Assembly (NCBI RefSeq): GCF_000090795.2
Contig: NW_003546242.1
Span: 4,924 to 51,071, forward strand
DNA length: 46,148 bases
Direction of reading: 5' to 3'
From: Amphimedon queenslandica
Taxonomy: Eukaryota > Porifera > Demospongiae > Haplosclerida > Niphatidae
The notes below the pieces were generated by a model, which had not been told where the DNA came from, ran no database searches, and worked only from the letters and a program-made list of their open reading frames with translations. Within the stretch, counting starts at the first letter, position 1. Every line of letters starts with the position of its first letter. The translations under genes were made by a program, and so were the position numbers. This document shows, one piece after another, positions 1 through 12,700 of the stretch.

Positions 1-294
1 ACTGTATCTCACCAATCATGTACTGTATAGAACTCCATGAAGGATCCTATACATGTACATATATCATAATACCAATACTAGTTGAAATACCTTCTTCAAG
101 TCCATATCATCAAGCCATAGGTTCTATATGTATTGTGTACTGGCATTAAAGTCTCCCTGGTTGAACTCATAGGGTACATGTATATTCCAACCCAGTGGTC
201 CATACTTCCTCCTCTCCTGTACTGTAGTGTAAAGGAATGCTATAGTGTAGAGGAGTGGCTTCCATTGAGGTAGGTTACTGATATCAAGCTGCTC
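1..294 (-). pseudogene. dynein heavy chain C-terminal fragment, broken
   Basis: Read on the minus strand, an exon at 294..91 translates to a stretch typical of the dynein heavy chain C-terminal part, including [22 protein letters not shown] and [13 protein letters not shown] second exon at 46..1 gives WSSIQYMIGEIQ, the expected continuation (family form close to W-[NS]-T-V-R-Y-M-I-G-E). Both exons keep good splice signals around a 44-bp intron. Two faults argue for a pseudogene: a 6-nt insertion (catgta) adds His-Val between GWNI and PYEF, which is invariant spacing in the family, and an in-frame TAG sits where family members have Gln in QFIQNHL, with an extra codon just after. The piece runs off the window edge, so a degraded full gene and an isolated fragment cannot be told apart. 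No upstream exon was seen after 294. Confidence 0.75.
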
Positions 295-499
295 CTAATA
301 AATAAAACAATGATACTGTAAATTCTGTAATTCAATGAATAACAAATACTGAACAAACTCTGATCAAAAATATTATGGTTTTTCAATTCATTTTCAATTT
401 TTTGAATTCATTTCGTAGGTTCAAATCCAACAGAGGCTCAACCCTACACTAAATAATTTTCTAAATTTTTTGTTTCTAGTAGATCTAGATCTACTTTCA

Positions 500-1515
500 A
501 GCTTGAGGAATGGGCTAATGGTGTATCACAAAGTACACTTAAACTATTCCAGAATAATAACTTCACTAAACTTCATAAAGAAGTCTTAGATCTACAAACT
601 ACAAAAAATTCAGCGCAAAAGCTCATAAATATCGTCAATAGATACTCTCTCCGTTCTACAAGATACCAGTGCCTCTACTGCTGGAGTGGTTGATGATATA
701 GATCTACTACTAATAGCACAAGAACTATTAGTACTAGATACACAATGACTCAAATGCTTTACCTACCTCTTTTCAAGAAATTAAGGAGAGAAAACCACTC
801 AGTCCATCAGGTGTGTAGTCTATCTACTGACAATTACTAGAGCTACTTTCATTAAATACTGTAATATGGATGAGCTGTATGGTTCAGGAGGAGGATGGAT
901 AAGACTAGCATATCTGGATATCTCTGACCCTACAATGAACTGTCCTTATGGGTTTAAACAGTACCAATCAGGAGGAGTTAGAGCTTGTGGCAGGCAAGGT
1001 GGCCCTGGCTGTGTTTCTGTTACATACCCATCTAATGGCATCAGTTATTCTCAGGGATGTGGTAGAGTAATAGGATACCAGTATGGACATCCAAATGGCA
1101 TTGATGGATACAATGACATTAATTCTTATTACATTGATGGTATTAGTATCACTCGTGGATCTCTTTGTCAACATGTCTGGACCTTCTTAGCTAAGTTTTT
1201 CAAAATAGGTGTCCATACTCGAGTGGTAGATCTAATTCTGGATCAGTTCGTTCATTTATGGGGACCAATTATTTTTGTGAGTCTGGTAATCCTACTAATA
1301 CTGAAAGTTTATCCCTTTACGCATCTGATTCACTTTGGGATGGCCAAAATTTTGGTGGTTTTGAAAGCCCTTGCTGTAATGTTCCTGGTATCCCATGGTT
1401 TCACAGAGACTATGGCAGCACTACCACTACTGACTATATTGAGTTAAGGGTGTGTGCTGATGGAGGAGCACCTGAAGATAGTCCTGTTAGTTATTATGAG
1501 ATTTACGTTAAGTAG
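500..1515 (+). pseudogene. decayed tandem copy of fibrinogen-like type II membrane protein
   Basis: This stretch aligns base by base with the 3' three quarters of the intact gene at 1887-3290: the coiled-coil part (EEWANGVSQ), the KERKPLSPSG linker, and the GSGGGW ... CPYGFKQYQSGGVRACGR lectin-like domain to the final YEIYVK. The first quarter (cytoplasmic tail and membrane anchor) is missing. Relative to the intact copy it has several small insertions: about 4 nt near 640, 6 nt near 700, 4 nt near 738, 5 nt near 818, and a shift near 1190. They break the frame, so the domain is split between a frame open over 866-1447 and another open over 1258-1515. Many insertions add or duplicate pieces of AGAT/AGATCT. 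An acceptor-like ag lies at 479-480. I see no way to translate it as one protein; a 5' exon outside the window is unlikely to rescue it. Confidence 0.85.
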
Positions 1516-1886
1516 TGATGCATGTGTATTTTTTTCATCCAGTGTAGTTTTTATGATGTTTTTGTTATTGCTTTTGTACCTTAGATATAATTGATCTATG
1601 ATCTATAGAGGGAGATGCTGTAATTGTTATTATAATTTTATATGTTAATAGCCTTGCATGTCTTTGATCATTCTGTTTACCTTATATCACTCTTGCTTAT
1701 ATAGAGAGTGTCTAATTACTGCAGTTTACATACTATATGCATTGAAGTATGATTTATACTATCAGATTTGATGATACTACAAGAGAACATAATGTATGCT
1801 GTTGCTAGTATAATTATATAAATGTAGGAGTAGCTTCTTATGACCATCTTTGGTATTGGCTGCTTTAGGTATACGCATCTTAAGCA
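1516..1886. other. spacer between tandem copies
   Basis: 371 bp of AT-rich sequence with no reading frame I can support. It holds the 3' flank of the decayed copy and must contain the promoter of the gene at 1887. I see no clear TATA box or repeat in it. Confidence 0.5.
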
Positions 1887-3290
1887 ATGGAAGTAAAAGG
1901 TGATTATAGAACAACAGAGCCTGTACAAAGTCAGGAGAATCTTTATGAACTGGTTGATTTTGATACTAATGTAAGGAGGAATGATGCTCAATCAACAGAT
2001 GCTGTTAAACACACATCAAAGCAGTCAACATGGAGTACACCATTGGTTGTTATTGCTGTACTGCAGTGTCTCATGGTGTTACTGCTGGTGGTAATACTTT
2101 GTTTGTCACTGGTTCAATTGTCTGCTAGAGATGCTACATGTGCCAGTACCAGTACAGCTACTACTGGAGCTATTGCTGGTAACGATAGGTCCCCTAACTT
2201 CACTCAATGGGCTAACGGTATAGTCAATAAAGTTAACAGCAATATAACACAGAGCCTCCCTGACTTCAATGAATGGGCTAATGGTGTATCACAAAATACC
2301 CTTCAACTATTTCAGAATAACACCAACTTCACTGAACTTAATGAAAAAGTTACACAAATTACAAGAGATTCAGCAAAAATGCTCAAAAACATAGTCAATA
2401 CTCTCTCTGTTCTACAAGACACCAGTACCTCTACTGCTGGAGTGGTTGATGATATACTACTAATAACACAAGAGCTATTAGTACTACACAATGACTCAAA
2501 TGTTTTAGCTACCTCTTGTAAAGAGATTAAGGAGAGAAAACCACTTAGTCCATCAGGTGTGTATTTACTGACAAAAACTACTGCTGCTGCTGCTGCTACT
2601 TACACTGCTTATTGTAATATGGATGAGCTGTGTGGTTCAGGAGGAGGATGGACAAGACTAGCATATCTGGATATGAAAGACTCTACAATGAACTGTCCTT
2701 ATGGGTTTAAACAGTACCAATCAGGAGGAGTTAGAGCTTGTGGTAGAAATAGCAGTAGTGCTGGCTGTGTTTCTGTTACATACCCATCTAATGGTATCAA
2801 TTATTCTCAGATATGTGGTAGAGTAATAGGGTATCAATATAATTCACCAAATGGATTTGAAGGGCCAAATGACCTCAATTCTTATTATGTTGATGGTGTT
2901 AGTATCACTCGTGGGTCTCCTCGTCAACATGTCTGGACATTAGCAAGTGGTTTATTGGATAGTTATAACACTTATCCACAATATAACTGTCCATGTTCCA
3001 CAGGGAGCTTTCAGTCTGTTCCATTTTTTGTTGGAAACCATTACTTCTGTGAGTCTGGTAATCATGCTTCTATTTGGTCTTCTAAACTCTACACGTCTGA
3101 TGCACTCTGGGATGGTCAAAGTTGTGGAATCATTGAAGCTTCTTGCTGTGCTGCAGATGGCATCCCATGGCTTCACAGAGACTATGGTAGTGATACAACT
3201 ACTGACAGTATTGAGTTGAGGGTGTGTGGAAATCAGGAAAGTTCTAATGAAGACACTCCTGTTAGCTTCTATGAAATTTATTTCAAATAA
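1887..3290 (+). CDS. type II membrane protein with fibrinogen-like C-terminal domain
   Basis: An intronless 467-residue frame. Residues 1-52 are a hydrophilic cytoplasmic tail with a YELV (YxxPhi-type) motif at about 20-23. Residues 53-78 form one strongly hydrophobic membrane segment (VVIAVLQCLMVLLLVVILCL), so the protein is probably a type II anchor. Residues 100-210 carry two repeats of a FxxWANGxxxx unit, several N-glycosylation sequons and a likely coiled coil. The C-terminal 250 residues open with CKEIKERKPLSPSGVYLL and YCNMDELCGSGGGW, the layout of fibrinogen-related domains, followed by a cysteine-rich extension (VRACGR, SYYVDGVSITRGSPRQHVW) seen in large sponge and cnidarian families. 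The family is recognised only at this level. Its role is likely extracellular recognition or adhesion (inference). A (GCT)n run encodes five alanines near the domain start. A broken tandem copy lies upstream. Confidence 0.85.
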   Translation: MEVKGDYRTTEPVQSQENLYELVDFDTNVRRNDAQSTDAVKHTSKQSTWSTPLVVIAVLQCLMVLLLVVILCLSLVQLSARDATCASTSTATTGAIAGNDRSPNFTQWANGIVNKVNSNITQSLPDFNEWANGVSQNTLQLFQNNTNFTELNEKVTQITRDSAKMLKNIVNTLSVLQDTSTSTAGVVDDILLITQELLVLHNDSNVLATSCKEIKERKPLSPSGVYLLTKTTAAAAATYTAYCNMDELCGSGGGWTRLAYLDMKDSTMNCPYGFKQYQSGGVRACGRNSSSAGCVSVTYPSNGINYSQICGRVIGYQYNSPNGFEGPNDLNSYYVDGVSITRGSPRQHVWTLASGLLDSYNTYPQYNCPCSTGSFQSVPFFVGNHYFCESGNHASIWSSKLYTSDALWDGQSCGIIEASCCAADGIPWLHRDYGSDTTTDSIELRVCGNQESSNEDTPVSFYEIYFK

Positions 3291-3735
3291 TTGTGATTTT
3301 ATTATTATGTTTGTATGTTTAGTACTAAGAGTAACCCAAAGTGATAATTGTATTCGGCATTGCCAATGTACCCAATTCAATCAATTCAGACATTAATTTG
3401 ATTCAATTTCCAGAATAGATGGTGAATAATTTGAGATGGGTAAAGTGTGTGTGTGTGTTGAATCCTCCCTCAGATTAAGAACTCAAGTAGAGTCTTTGAC
3501 TTCAACCATGATCTCTGTCTTTGTCTTTCTATTTCTCTCCCTCTCTCTCTGGTACAGTGTATTGTACAGTGCAAAATGTCATGGGCTATAAATTTCACAG
3601 ATTTTGTTAAGATTAGTAATTAACCAAAAATATTTGTATTAAATAAATTTAGTATACTTCAATGCATTTATGGTCAATAAAAGCAATTGGTTGTCACAGA
3701 ACACACACAGTGTCTCTGACTGTTACAAGGTAAAG
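3291..3735. other. spacer with short microsatellites
   Basis: AT-rich gap between the fibrinogen-like gene and the Kelch gene. It contains a (GT)n run near 3447-3460 and a CT-rich tract at 3525-3551. No gene is supported. Confidence 0.5.
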
Positions 3736-6700
3736 ATGGACAGAAAAGGTGAGTCTTCTATTTTGACAAACATCTATCATTGATTGTTCCACAGGTCAGT
3801 ATCAACTGGGATGGAGGGCTCAGCACACAACTGCAGTAGTAGGAGAGGTCCTGTACTGCTGGGGAGGGGGCCAGAAGGGATTAGATGTGTCACACAATTC
3901 TCCTACAAAGAGACAGTGTACTTCTGCTATTGATGCGTTTAACTTATTATCTGGTGTTTGGTCCTCTCAACCTACTAGAGGTACTCCTCCCTTAGGAATT
4001 ATAGGAGTCTCCTGTACCACCATTAATAGTAATATTTATTATTTTGGTGGTTGGTGTGGCCATGGCAGTTGCTTCTATAACAGTTTGAACTGTTTAGACA
4101 CTTTAACTCTTCAATGGAAAGAATTACAATCAACTAATAACAATTCTGTGACTAAGAGAGGCTATGGTCATCTGATAGCAATGGGAAGTGAAGGTGAACC
4201 TCAACAATTACTGATTATTGGTGGACAAGCTTGTATATCAACTATTACAGAGTATTATCATCAATTTGAATACAAAAAGATAGGTGGTTTTGATGATCGT
4301 GTTAGAACTAATGAACAGAATATCTACAACCTCTTCAGTGGTGAGTACCTTGTTCAAAATAGTCATAATTATTATAGAGATCTACTTGTATAATATAAAA
4401 TATTCATAATTTTAAAGAATTAAATATAGTCTACTTGTATTAGATCAATGAATAATATTTATTACTAGTTTTTATCCAAAGTAGTATCATAATGAGGTGA
4501 GCATGAGTGGTTTTATGGGTAAAGGTAATGAGGCCAACTAATCTTCAAGGGGTGACTATTTTCTGGCAAATTTAATGATTTCTTGACTTATGTACAAATA
4601 CTGCATTAGATTTACAGTTTACTTGTACACTGAAAATGAGGTACTCTTAACAAACAATAAGTTTGTAACTTGACAAACGGCTACTATACTGGGGTTCATT
4701 GAGACTCATCCCAGATCATAAATGCACTTACATTACCTCATATTTTTGTGAATAAATTTTACACTATATATAGTTACTAAAAATTCTCCTTATAGGACAA
4801 TGGACTGTTCCATTTGTCAGTGGACAGTGCTGTCCACCAACTAGTCAATTTATGATCGAAAAAATCAATCATAATAAAGGAATTATGTATGGAGGAATAA
4901 TGAATGCTGGTGTAGCTACTAACACTGTCTACTTGTTTCAATTATTACAAAGCACAGTAGTAAGTTAGCATGTACTAAGTTTGCTTCAAAATTTAAGTAT
5001 GCATTGCATTTGACAAAGTTGTCCCTACATACTGTTCTGCATTTTATACTTGACTAGTTTTAGATCATTGGGAATTTAAAAACTACTTGCTTGACTCTCA
5101 CAGTCTTATTGTAACATATAAATAAGTTTCATGTATAATTACCTAAATTTTCAACCTTCTCCTGCAACTGCAGAGGGAATCTTTTGACAGTCAAGTCTGA
5201 CTTCTTTTTATGTGATTGGGCTATTTTATTTTTCAGTGACCTTTTACTTTTCCAAGTATTCCCTTACTAATATGTGTAGACTAAATGCATTACTTGCCAA
5301 GTAATGCATTTAGTCTACACATATTAGTAAGGGACTCATTTATTATGGTGATGTAGTATAAACAGAGAAATGACTTTGCCAGGCCAAGCGGGGGTTGCTT
5401 ATGCTTGCCCCAATTACACTAGCTTTTATTTGTTGGAAATGCAAAATAATTCCAATAATAGATTAATGTCTTATATTGTTAGTGACTTCAAGTCTAACAC
5501 CAAAAATATTATGAAATGTATAATTAAAACTTTTTGTTGTAGAACTGGGAGTGTCTTAAACCAGGACCAATACCTAATGATGGACTGTGGTCTAAGGAGA
5601 GATTTGCTCATGCTAGTACTATTATCAATGGTGTCTCTATCTCACCTACACTAGTAGTGATTGGTGGACGGACCAGAGGTCAACTAGTGAATGATTGCTT
5701 GTTATTAGACACAAACCAGTACAATTGGATGAAGGTATTAATACATTACATTGGCATTATATAACATACATAGTGTATACCATGGGTGAGTAAAACTTCT
5801 GAGTGGTTAAAATTTTACAAATTAACAAAATAAAAATTTTTATAATTTTTAAATGTTATAGTGTCCCGAATGGTCACATTTTTTATATTAAGAAGTCAGT
5901 AGCTTTTGTGTCCGTCTACTATATACATGTATGTACCTTGATAAATCCATTTTTAAAGGATATTCTATAGTCAAGCGACAATGTTGAGAAAGCCCACTTT
6001 ATATAGTATAGTATCTACAATTTTCTTATCAAATAAGCTTGGCATGCTTTCTTTGTCATAGTCAATGAAAGAATGAAAATTATTTTTTGGTTTTCAAAGC
6101 TAGATGTTCGAATGTCTATTGATGTAGTGAAGGCATTGTTATGAAGCTTCTCTTCATATTTTTGGCGAAGCAACTCAGCATTGTCTGATGAAATCTACTA
6201 ATTCTCAAAAATATTTGTCATTAGTTTTATATATTTGTGTATAATTTTCATATTCCCCTGATTCACTCTGCTGTATGTGAGCATATTGAATTGACTAAAG
6301 ATGCTGAATTGGCTGATTTACATGTTTTTTGCAAATGGCCAGCACAAAATCAACCCTTCCAAAATACCTCAGTCCTTTAGTTATACTATCAAACACTTTT
6401 TAATGTGCTATGATACTAGATCTATACACTCTTTCTAATTTATATGTTGTTGACTAGTCATACCTGGGATCAATCACAAAACATATCTATTATATTAATT
6501 CCTTTTATAAGAGTAGACTCAATTAATTACAATTACAGTTAGTCTGTGATAGAGTATGGAATTTAAATTATAGATACGATTTTGATGTATTTTGACAAAA
6601 AACATAATGGCAGCGGCTGCAGATCTACAGAAGTCACAGTAAATCCATCTAGTCTACATGTTTACAGTGCATGTAGATATGATCATGGAATTTCAAATGG

Positions 6701-9700
6701 CTACAGGAGTAGATGGACATTCAATGTTTTAACTGTGTCTGGTAATTGGTACACACTGACAATTCAATTGTAATAAAAAATTTTAAGCATAGCCATAAAC
6801 CAGTTACATTGCATAACTATGTGTAACCAGGAAGTACAAACCACATGGAGACCCACAATGAACTTTCCAAAGTTCTGGTATTTAAACAAAGCATGCCAGC
6901 ACATACTAAAAAAGGAGAGACCACCTGTGGGGGCTCTTTCTTCCTTTTTCTGACCAACCTCTGGGACAAAACTGTCTCAGAACAAAGGTCAAAGGTCATT
7001 TATTTGGGTTTTTCTGATAGTATATCAGGCAATCCTGGGTTTAAATATTATTAATCCATGATTTTGCCTCATATACCATTATTAACCCAGGAGTAACATG
7101 GTATATCACTCATATACCACAGCGCAGCCCTTTCATCTTATGGCTTCCTAGAATATAATGTCTATAATTTACTTTGCCATTGCATACATGCATAATTACA
7201 TACATTACTTGTGTAGTGCATATTTATTTCTTGTATGATATTGCATTTATATACACTTGTGATACAATTACATTATGTACTTGTAAATGATCAAGCCTTT
7301 AATTACAGACCTAGCTGACTGTTACTGTTGTACATTTTTATTCCTTAGATTCCTCTACCTGATTCTGTCACTGGTAGATATGCTCACACTGTATCATCTT
7401 TTGCTGTTGATCCTAATCATGTGTTCCTGATAATAGTGGGAGGTGCTGTAAAAAGGGAACTGGAAGATGTAGGCGGAGTAATGGAATGGTTTGATACACC
7501 TGTCACTGACCCTAATGTCACAATTTTAATAGAACTAGGTAACATTAATTATTTACTTTTTACAAAATAAACACTTCACAAGTATTAAAGATATTTTCCA
7601 CATAAAATATTTTTTGATACATGACATGAGCAAATACAGTATAGTGGGTTATTTCCGAGGATAACAAATTTTGCAAATTTCGCAGATTTTTCAAGATTCA
7701 CAAATTAAATTCCTTGAAAATCAATTTAATACGGTACAAGATGGCAGAATAGTGCAAATTCGCAAAAATTAATTCCACAAACTTCCAAATACGGGTGAAT
7801 CATGAAATTTATTATTTACAAAATAAACCCGCTATACAGTATACGATTGAACTTTGGGGAAGCGTAAGTAGTGGAGATTATTTGCAAATGATTTTTTGAG
7901 AATAATGAATTTTATCATTTTTATGTCAATTTTTTGAAGTTTCACCAAAATACAATGCTTTCAGGAATACATGAATATTGACTAATATATCAGTAAAAAC
8001 ACAATACTTTTAGGCAAAATATGAATTTTGAGTAATTATTGTAGGCATAGCACAACTGCACAGTCTGCACATGCTTGTGATGTAGTGGTAAATATAGCAT
8101 GGGGTCAGTTACAAAACCTCAATTACAATTACACTTATAAAAAATATTGTTTTTGCATGAAACAGAAACCTTGCTTGCTCAAAAAATTGGCTATTTGGCT
8201 GTCTTAGAACAGAGTTCCCCACAAATCATGCTAAGTGAACTATACAGCACACTTTATGAGCTTACATGCAATGCAAAAATTCATAAAAAATCTAATTTTG
8301 GTTCGAAATAAATGTACATAAAAACATGTATATGTATCAAAAAAATTATAAAAATAGAGAATCCTCCTCTAGCCATTTTTGATGAAATTTAGCCCTGGGC
8401 CATTTACTATAGTATATGAGCTTGGGCCAGATTTTTAAAAAAATAAACTATTATACAATTTTTTTCACAACTATTTTCACAGCAGTAAAATGGCATTTTT
8501 CTTCATTTTTGTCAGTTATGGGTGGAGATGAGATAATTCCAAATGCATTGGCTGAGTCCAAATGCTTTTTACCACTTCTTAAACACTGGTATAGATTACA
8601 ACCAAAGGTACCTGCATGTAAATATACATAGTGCAACATAAGAGTTGTAATGTTCTCAACTTGCATCTTTGCATTACATATTATGTTTACATAGTTACAG
8701 GCAACTATTGAAATATAATGAGCTATTGAGCTACCAGGTTTACATATAGTCAAGTGCTGTAGCTGTCCCTTGATGGCCCACTCCTAAATTTGCTCATTTA
8801 AGACCTTCTGTATGAAAGTTAAATTTCACACCCAATTAAATGAGTATGATGCAAAAAATTTAAAGTATAGATGATAATGAATAATGTATCATGTACATGC
8901 AATTGTCTTTCTCTCTTGGACTTTCTCTCAATCAATCACTAACTTATTTTATTCCTTCCTTTCCTTCTCCCTCCCTCTCTCCCTCAGTTTTTAATGATGG
9001 TCAATGGTCAGTGGGTCCAGTATTAGATTCATTTAATATTCCTTTATTGTATGAACTAATACTAAAAGAAAGAAGAAAGGAATTGAATGAATACATGACA
9101 GATAAAGAGAAGGAACTTCAAGTTGTCAATGAGTCTTTACGTCATGATCTACAAGTGGCTAGAATTAACAACCAATCACTTCAGGAAGCACTACTGGAGA
9201 CTCAATCACTATCAGGTAAAATTTGATAGTTAACATAATTATAAAATCATTATAGTAAGACTGTGGGGATACTTTGCATTTTATATTCACACTTTTAATG
9301 TAGCAATCGCCACATGTTTATTACATGGACAACAGTAGTAAATTAGGTTAGAAATTAAATTTTAGTTGCATGGGCTCATTTTTTCCTACATTTTGACACC
9401 TGGTGTGTAATTATTGTAATATATAATGCCTACATGCACATAATTTTTTCAATATTTATTAGTAACTATTTATGTAGAAGAGAGCATAGAGCTTATTACC
9501 ATTATAGCCTGATATTTTAGGCATTTTTATAAAAAATGTGTGGACAGCATATGAATAAAAACTGTGGCTCCAAATTTTTATGAATCTGGTATCTTGATGC
9601 ATGACCTAATACAGTCAGTATATCATCCTAAATTACCTCATGGAAACATATTTTTAAATTTTAGTTCGTAAAGCTGAACTTACTGATTGCATAACTGAAC

Positions 9701-12700
9701 TATTGAAAGAGAAGAAACAAGTAGAAGAACAACCAAAGGCAAAGATTGGTGAGTCAATAATACACAGCATGTATTAAATGAGAGAATACATACTGTATGT
9801 CTTTATGTAGATGATTTCAAGACTACAGTATTTGAAAAAGATGCATATATATCTAAACTATTGAAAAAGAAATCAGAACAACAGGAGAGGATCTCATTCC
9901 TAGAGGAACAATCAATCAAAGAGACTAGTTCTGTTGAAGTTCAGTTCAACTACTTAATACCATCAATGGGTAAGAGATATGCTACTAGTATTATTGATGG
10001 TTGGTGCCAACAGAATTGTGCAAGTAGAATAAATTCTAAATACATGTACATGTTTGTATGTACTGTATATTTGCAATTGAATTTAATTACTCTTAAACTT
10101 GATGTTCTTGTCCTATGCTTAACAGCTTAAACTTTGACATGTTCTGCTCAAATAATTGTTTGAGTTTATGGACACCTGAAAAAATACATCAATTAAATTT
10201 TTAAATATAATTTTAATTTTTTACAATATTGATTAATAATTTCTGACCTACAACATGTATATAGGTGCACTATTATAAAAAGCACTGGTTATAACACAGG
10301 GTTTTTGGCATAGCTAGATCATACAGCTTCTTGTCAGTGGATTGTACAGTGGCTCAAAAATTTGACATAATACATGTACCATTATACATATACTATGCAG
10401 GGTATCATGTTTTGTAATAGCTTAGGGAGACTTTTTTATTTTTATATTTTTGTAATGCATATGCATGTTCTTGAAGTTATGCTCAAAAATTAGGCCAAAG
10501 TTCCTGTACAGGGTTTACTAGGAAAGACTTCTTCATTTCTATAATTTTTGTGATGAATATACAAGTTTAAGGCAGCTGCTTCTGATCAAATTAATTTTTT
10601 TAATTTTAAAGTTTCTCAAAAATAAACCAAAGCCCCTGTACTTCTACAGGATCTTTGGCCAAATTTTGCCAAAAATGGCTAAGAGAGAAATATCCATTTT
10701 TTACTTTTTTTCTGATACATAACACATTTTCTTGCATGTATGTTTTGTAGCAAGTTAGAGCTGATTCTGATCAAAATTTGATTCTTGATCAGATAGCTAG
10801 ATGTATTATTGTAGTGCTTGTTAGCTCATAAAGTATGCTGTTGGCTCACTTAGCATGCTTTGTGGGAATCCCTGTTATAACACATGCACTTGGATTGCGT
10901 TAGATTTATAAAACTTTTTTGTTGTGCTACATTATGTACTAGTCCAGTAGTGTTATTATGTGTGTGACTGTGTGTTTTATACAATCGATAGATAATTTGG
11001 AATGTCTGAGTGATGTCCAGATAACAGAGAAGAAGCTGTTTTTAATTCAAGGAGATAAGCCACAACTGATGAATTGGGAGAAATATGGTCTAAGGATTGG
11101 AGTACAAGAAGACAGCTTACTGTCCTCTGAGACAGTAGAAGCAGCAGTGGTCGCTCTTGTAGGAGGACAGTTTCAGTTTCCTCCTAATACTGTCCTAGTC
11201 AGTGCTGTGTATGCAGTATCACTCTCAAAGCCTCTACTGAAGCCACTACAACTAGAGATACAGCACTGCATTGATTTAGCAGGACGACCAGATCTTGGAG
11301 GATACTTAAAGTTTGCAATAGCTCCTGTGAACACACCCAGTCTTCCTTACCAGTTCACATTAGTAGAGGGAGGAGAATTTAGGAGTGATAGTTGGTATGG
11401 ATCCATTAAACGCAAAAATTTCTGTTTAGTGTGTATACTGGGCAAAGAATCAACTAATGAAGGAGGTAATGGTCTTCCTATAGCATCAGTTAATGGAGAC
11501 ACAGAGGAAGGAGAGGAGGAACAGCAACCACAACAAGAAACTAATAATGAGGAGGAAGAGGAAGAAGTGCAGCAAATTGAAGATGAGGAAGTGAAGCAGC
11601 AGGAGAAAGAGGAGGGTGAGGAGAAGGGACAGTTCCAACATGAAGAAGAAGAGGAGGTCCAACAGAAACAGGAAGGAGAGGAGGAAGAGGAGCATAAAGA
11701 GGAAGATGAGGATGAAGGAGAGGATGATGATTCTTCTAGTGATTCCTCTAGTGACTCTAATAAGGCTAACATTACTACAGAAGCTAGTAAAGGTCAGTAT
11801 GTATAAAGTAATGATAATAGCCATCTATTCTGCTAATAGTGTCTATTGTAAAGAAGAAAATTGAAGAAAAGGGTAAAGAGCAAATTAATGAGAATAGCAG
11901 CACAAGGTTAATAGCTGGTCATATTCCTTCAATACAAGCACTCATTGAGAGTAAGAATAAAACTGAAGTATTGACTAAACCAAGTACAGGGTCTGATTAT
12001 AAAGATGGTAAGTGTACCCTCGTATTAACAGTTTTTAACAGTAGTACTGTGTTATATTACTAGAAGTACACTCCACTAGTGTAAAAGAGGCTATTAACTA
12101 TGCTGGACTATTGTATTATGAGGAGAAAGGTGTAGAGGATCTAGTGACATTCACTGCAGCTAAGAAATTAAATGCTCTCCTTGAGGTATCTATGTCATAA
12201 ATAAAATGATTACTGGTTTATTATTACAGCACATTAAGAAAGAATGCCCACAAGCTAAACGAGGACTTAATATTTGCTTTCATATTGCTTCTCCTGATGG
12301 TTTTGTTGAACTAAATTTAAATACTCCACAAAAGAAGTCATATGAAGGATGGACTATTGAACCTCAGATAGAACCTTGCAGGGTATGTTACCTTATACAT
12401 GCCATGGTACATGCATACATGTTTTAGTTTATAAAGCATGTTGTGTTATGCATGTTAAGATTTTTGTGGCATTGTAATAATATGATTATCATTACTTCGT
12501 TTATTAGCTATATCAAGATGATATTAATAATTTTGGTGATGAAGATTATCCTCTTCCTCCATCTTGTCCAATTTCAGTGTATGGATCACCTCATGCTGTT
12601 CCTATACTGCACTACTCCATACCACTGGAAGGTGTTGCTCGTCCTTTTACACTATATATTCATAGATCACTGAGAACAACAAGTATTAGATAAATCATTT

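Noticed and set aside
5281..5333. Perfect hairpin as a Rho-independent terminator or conserved microRNA
   Set aside because: This is a eukaryotic intron, and a fully paired 36-bp stem with a 3-nt loop is not the bulged shape of a typical microRNA precursor. Kept only as an inverted repeat.
6817..7054. Pair of overlapping opposite-strand frames (60 and 69 codons) in the Kelch intron
   Set aside because: No similarity recognised and no phase-compatible splice sites joining them to neighbouring exons.
11347..11824. Long minus-strand frames rich in Ser or Leu/Phe opposite the ZU5 exon
   Set aside because: They are shadows of the GAG/GAA-rich acidic segment of the plus-strand exon 10992-11792, which fits flanking exons in phase.
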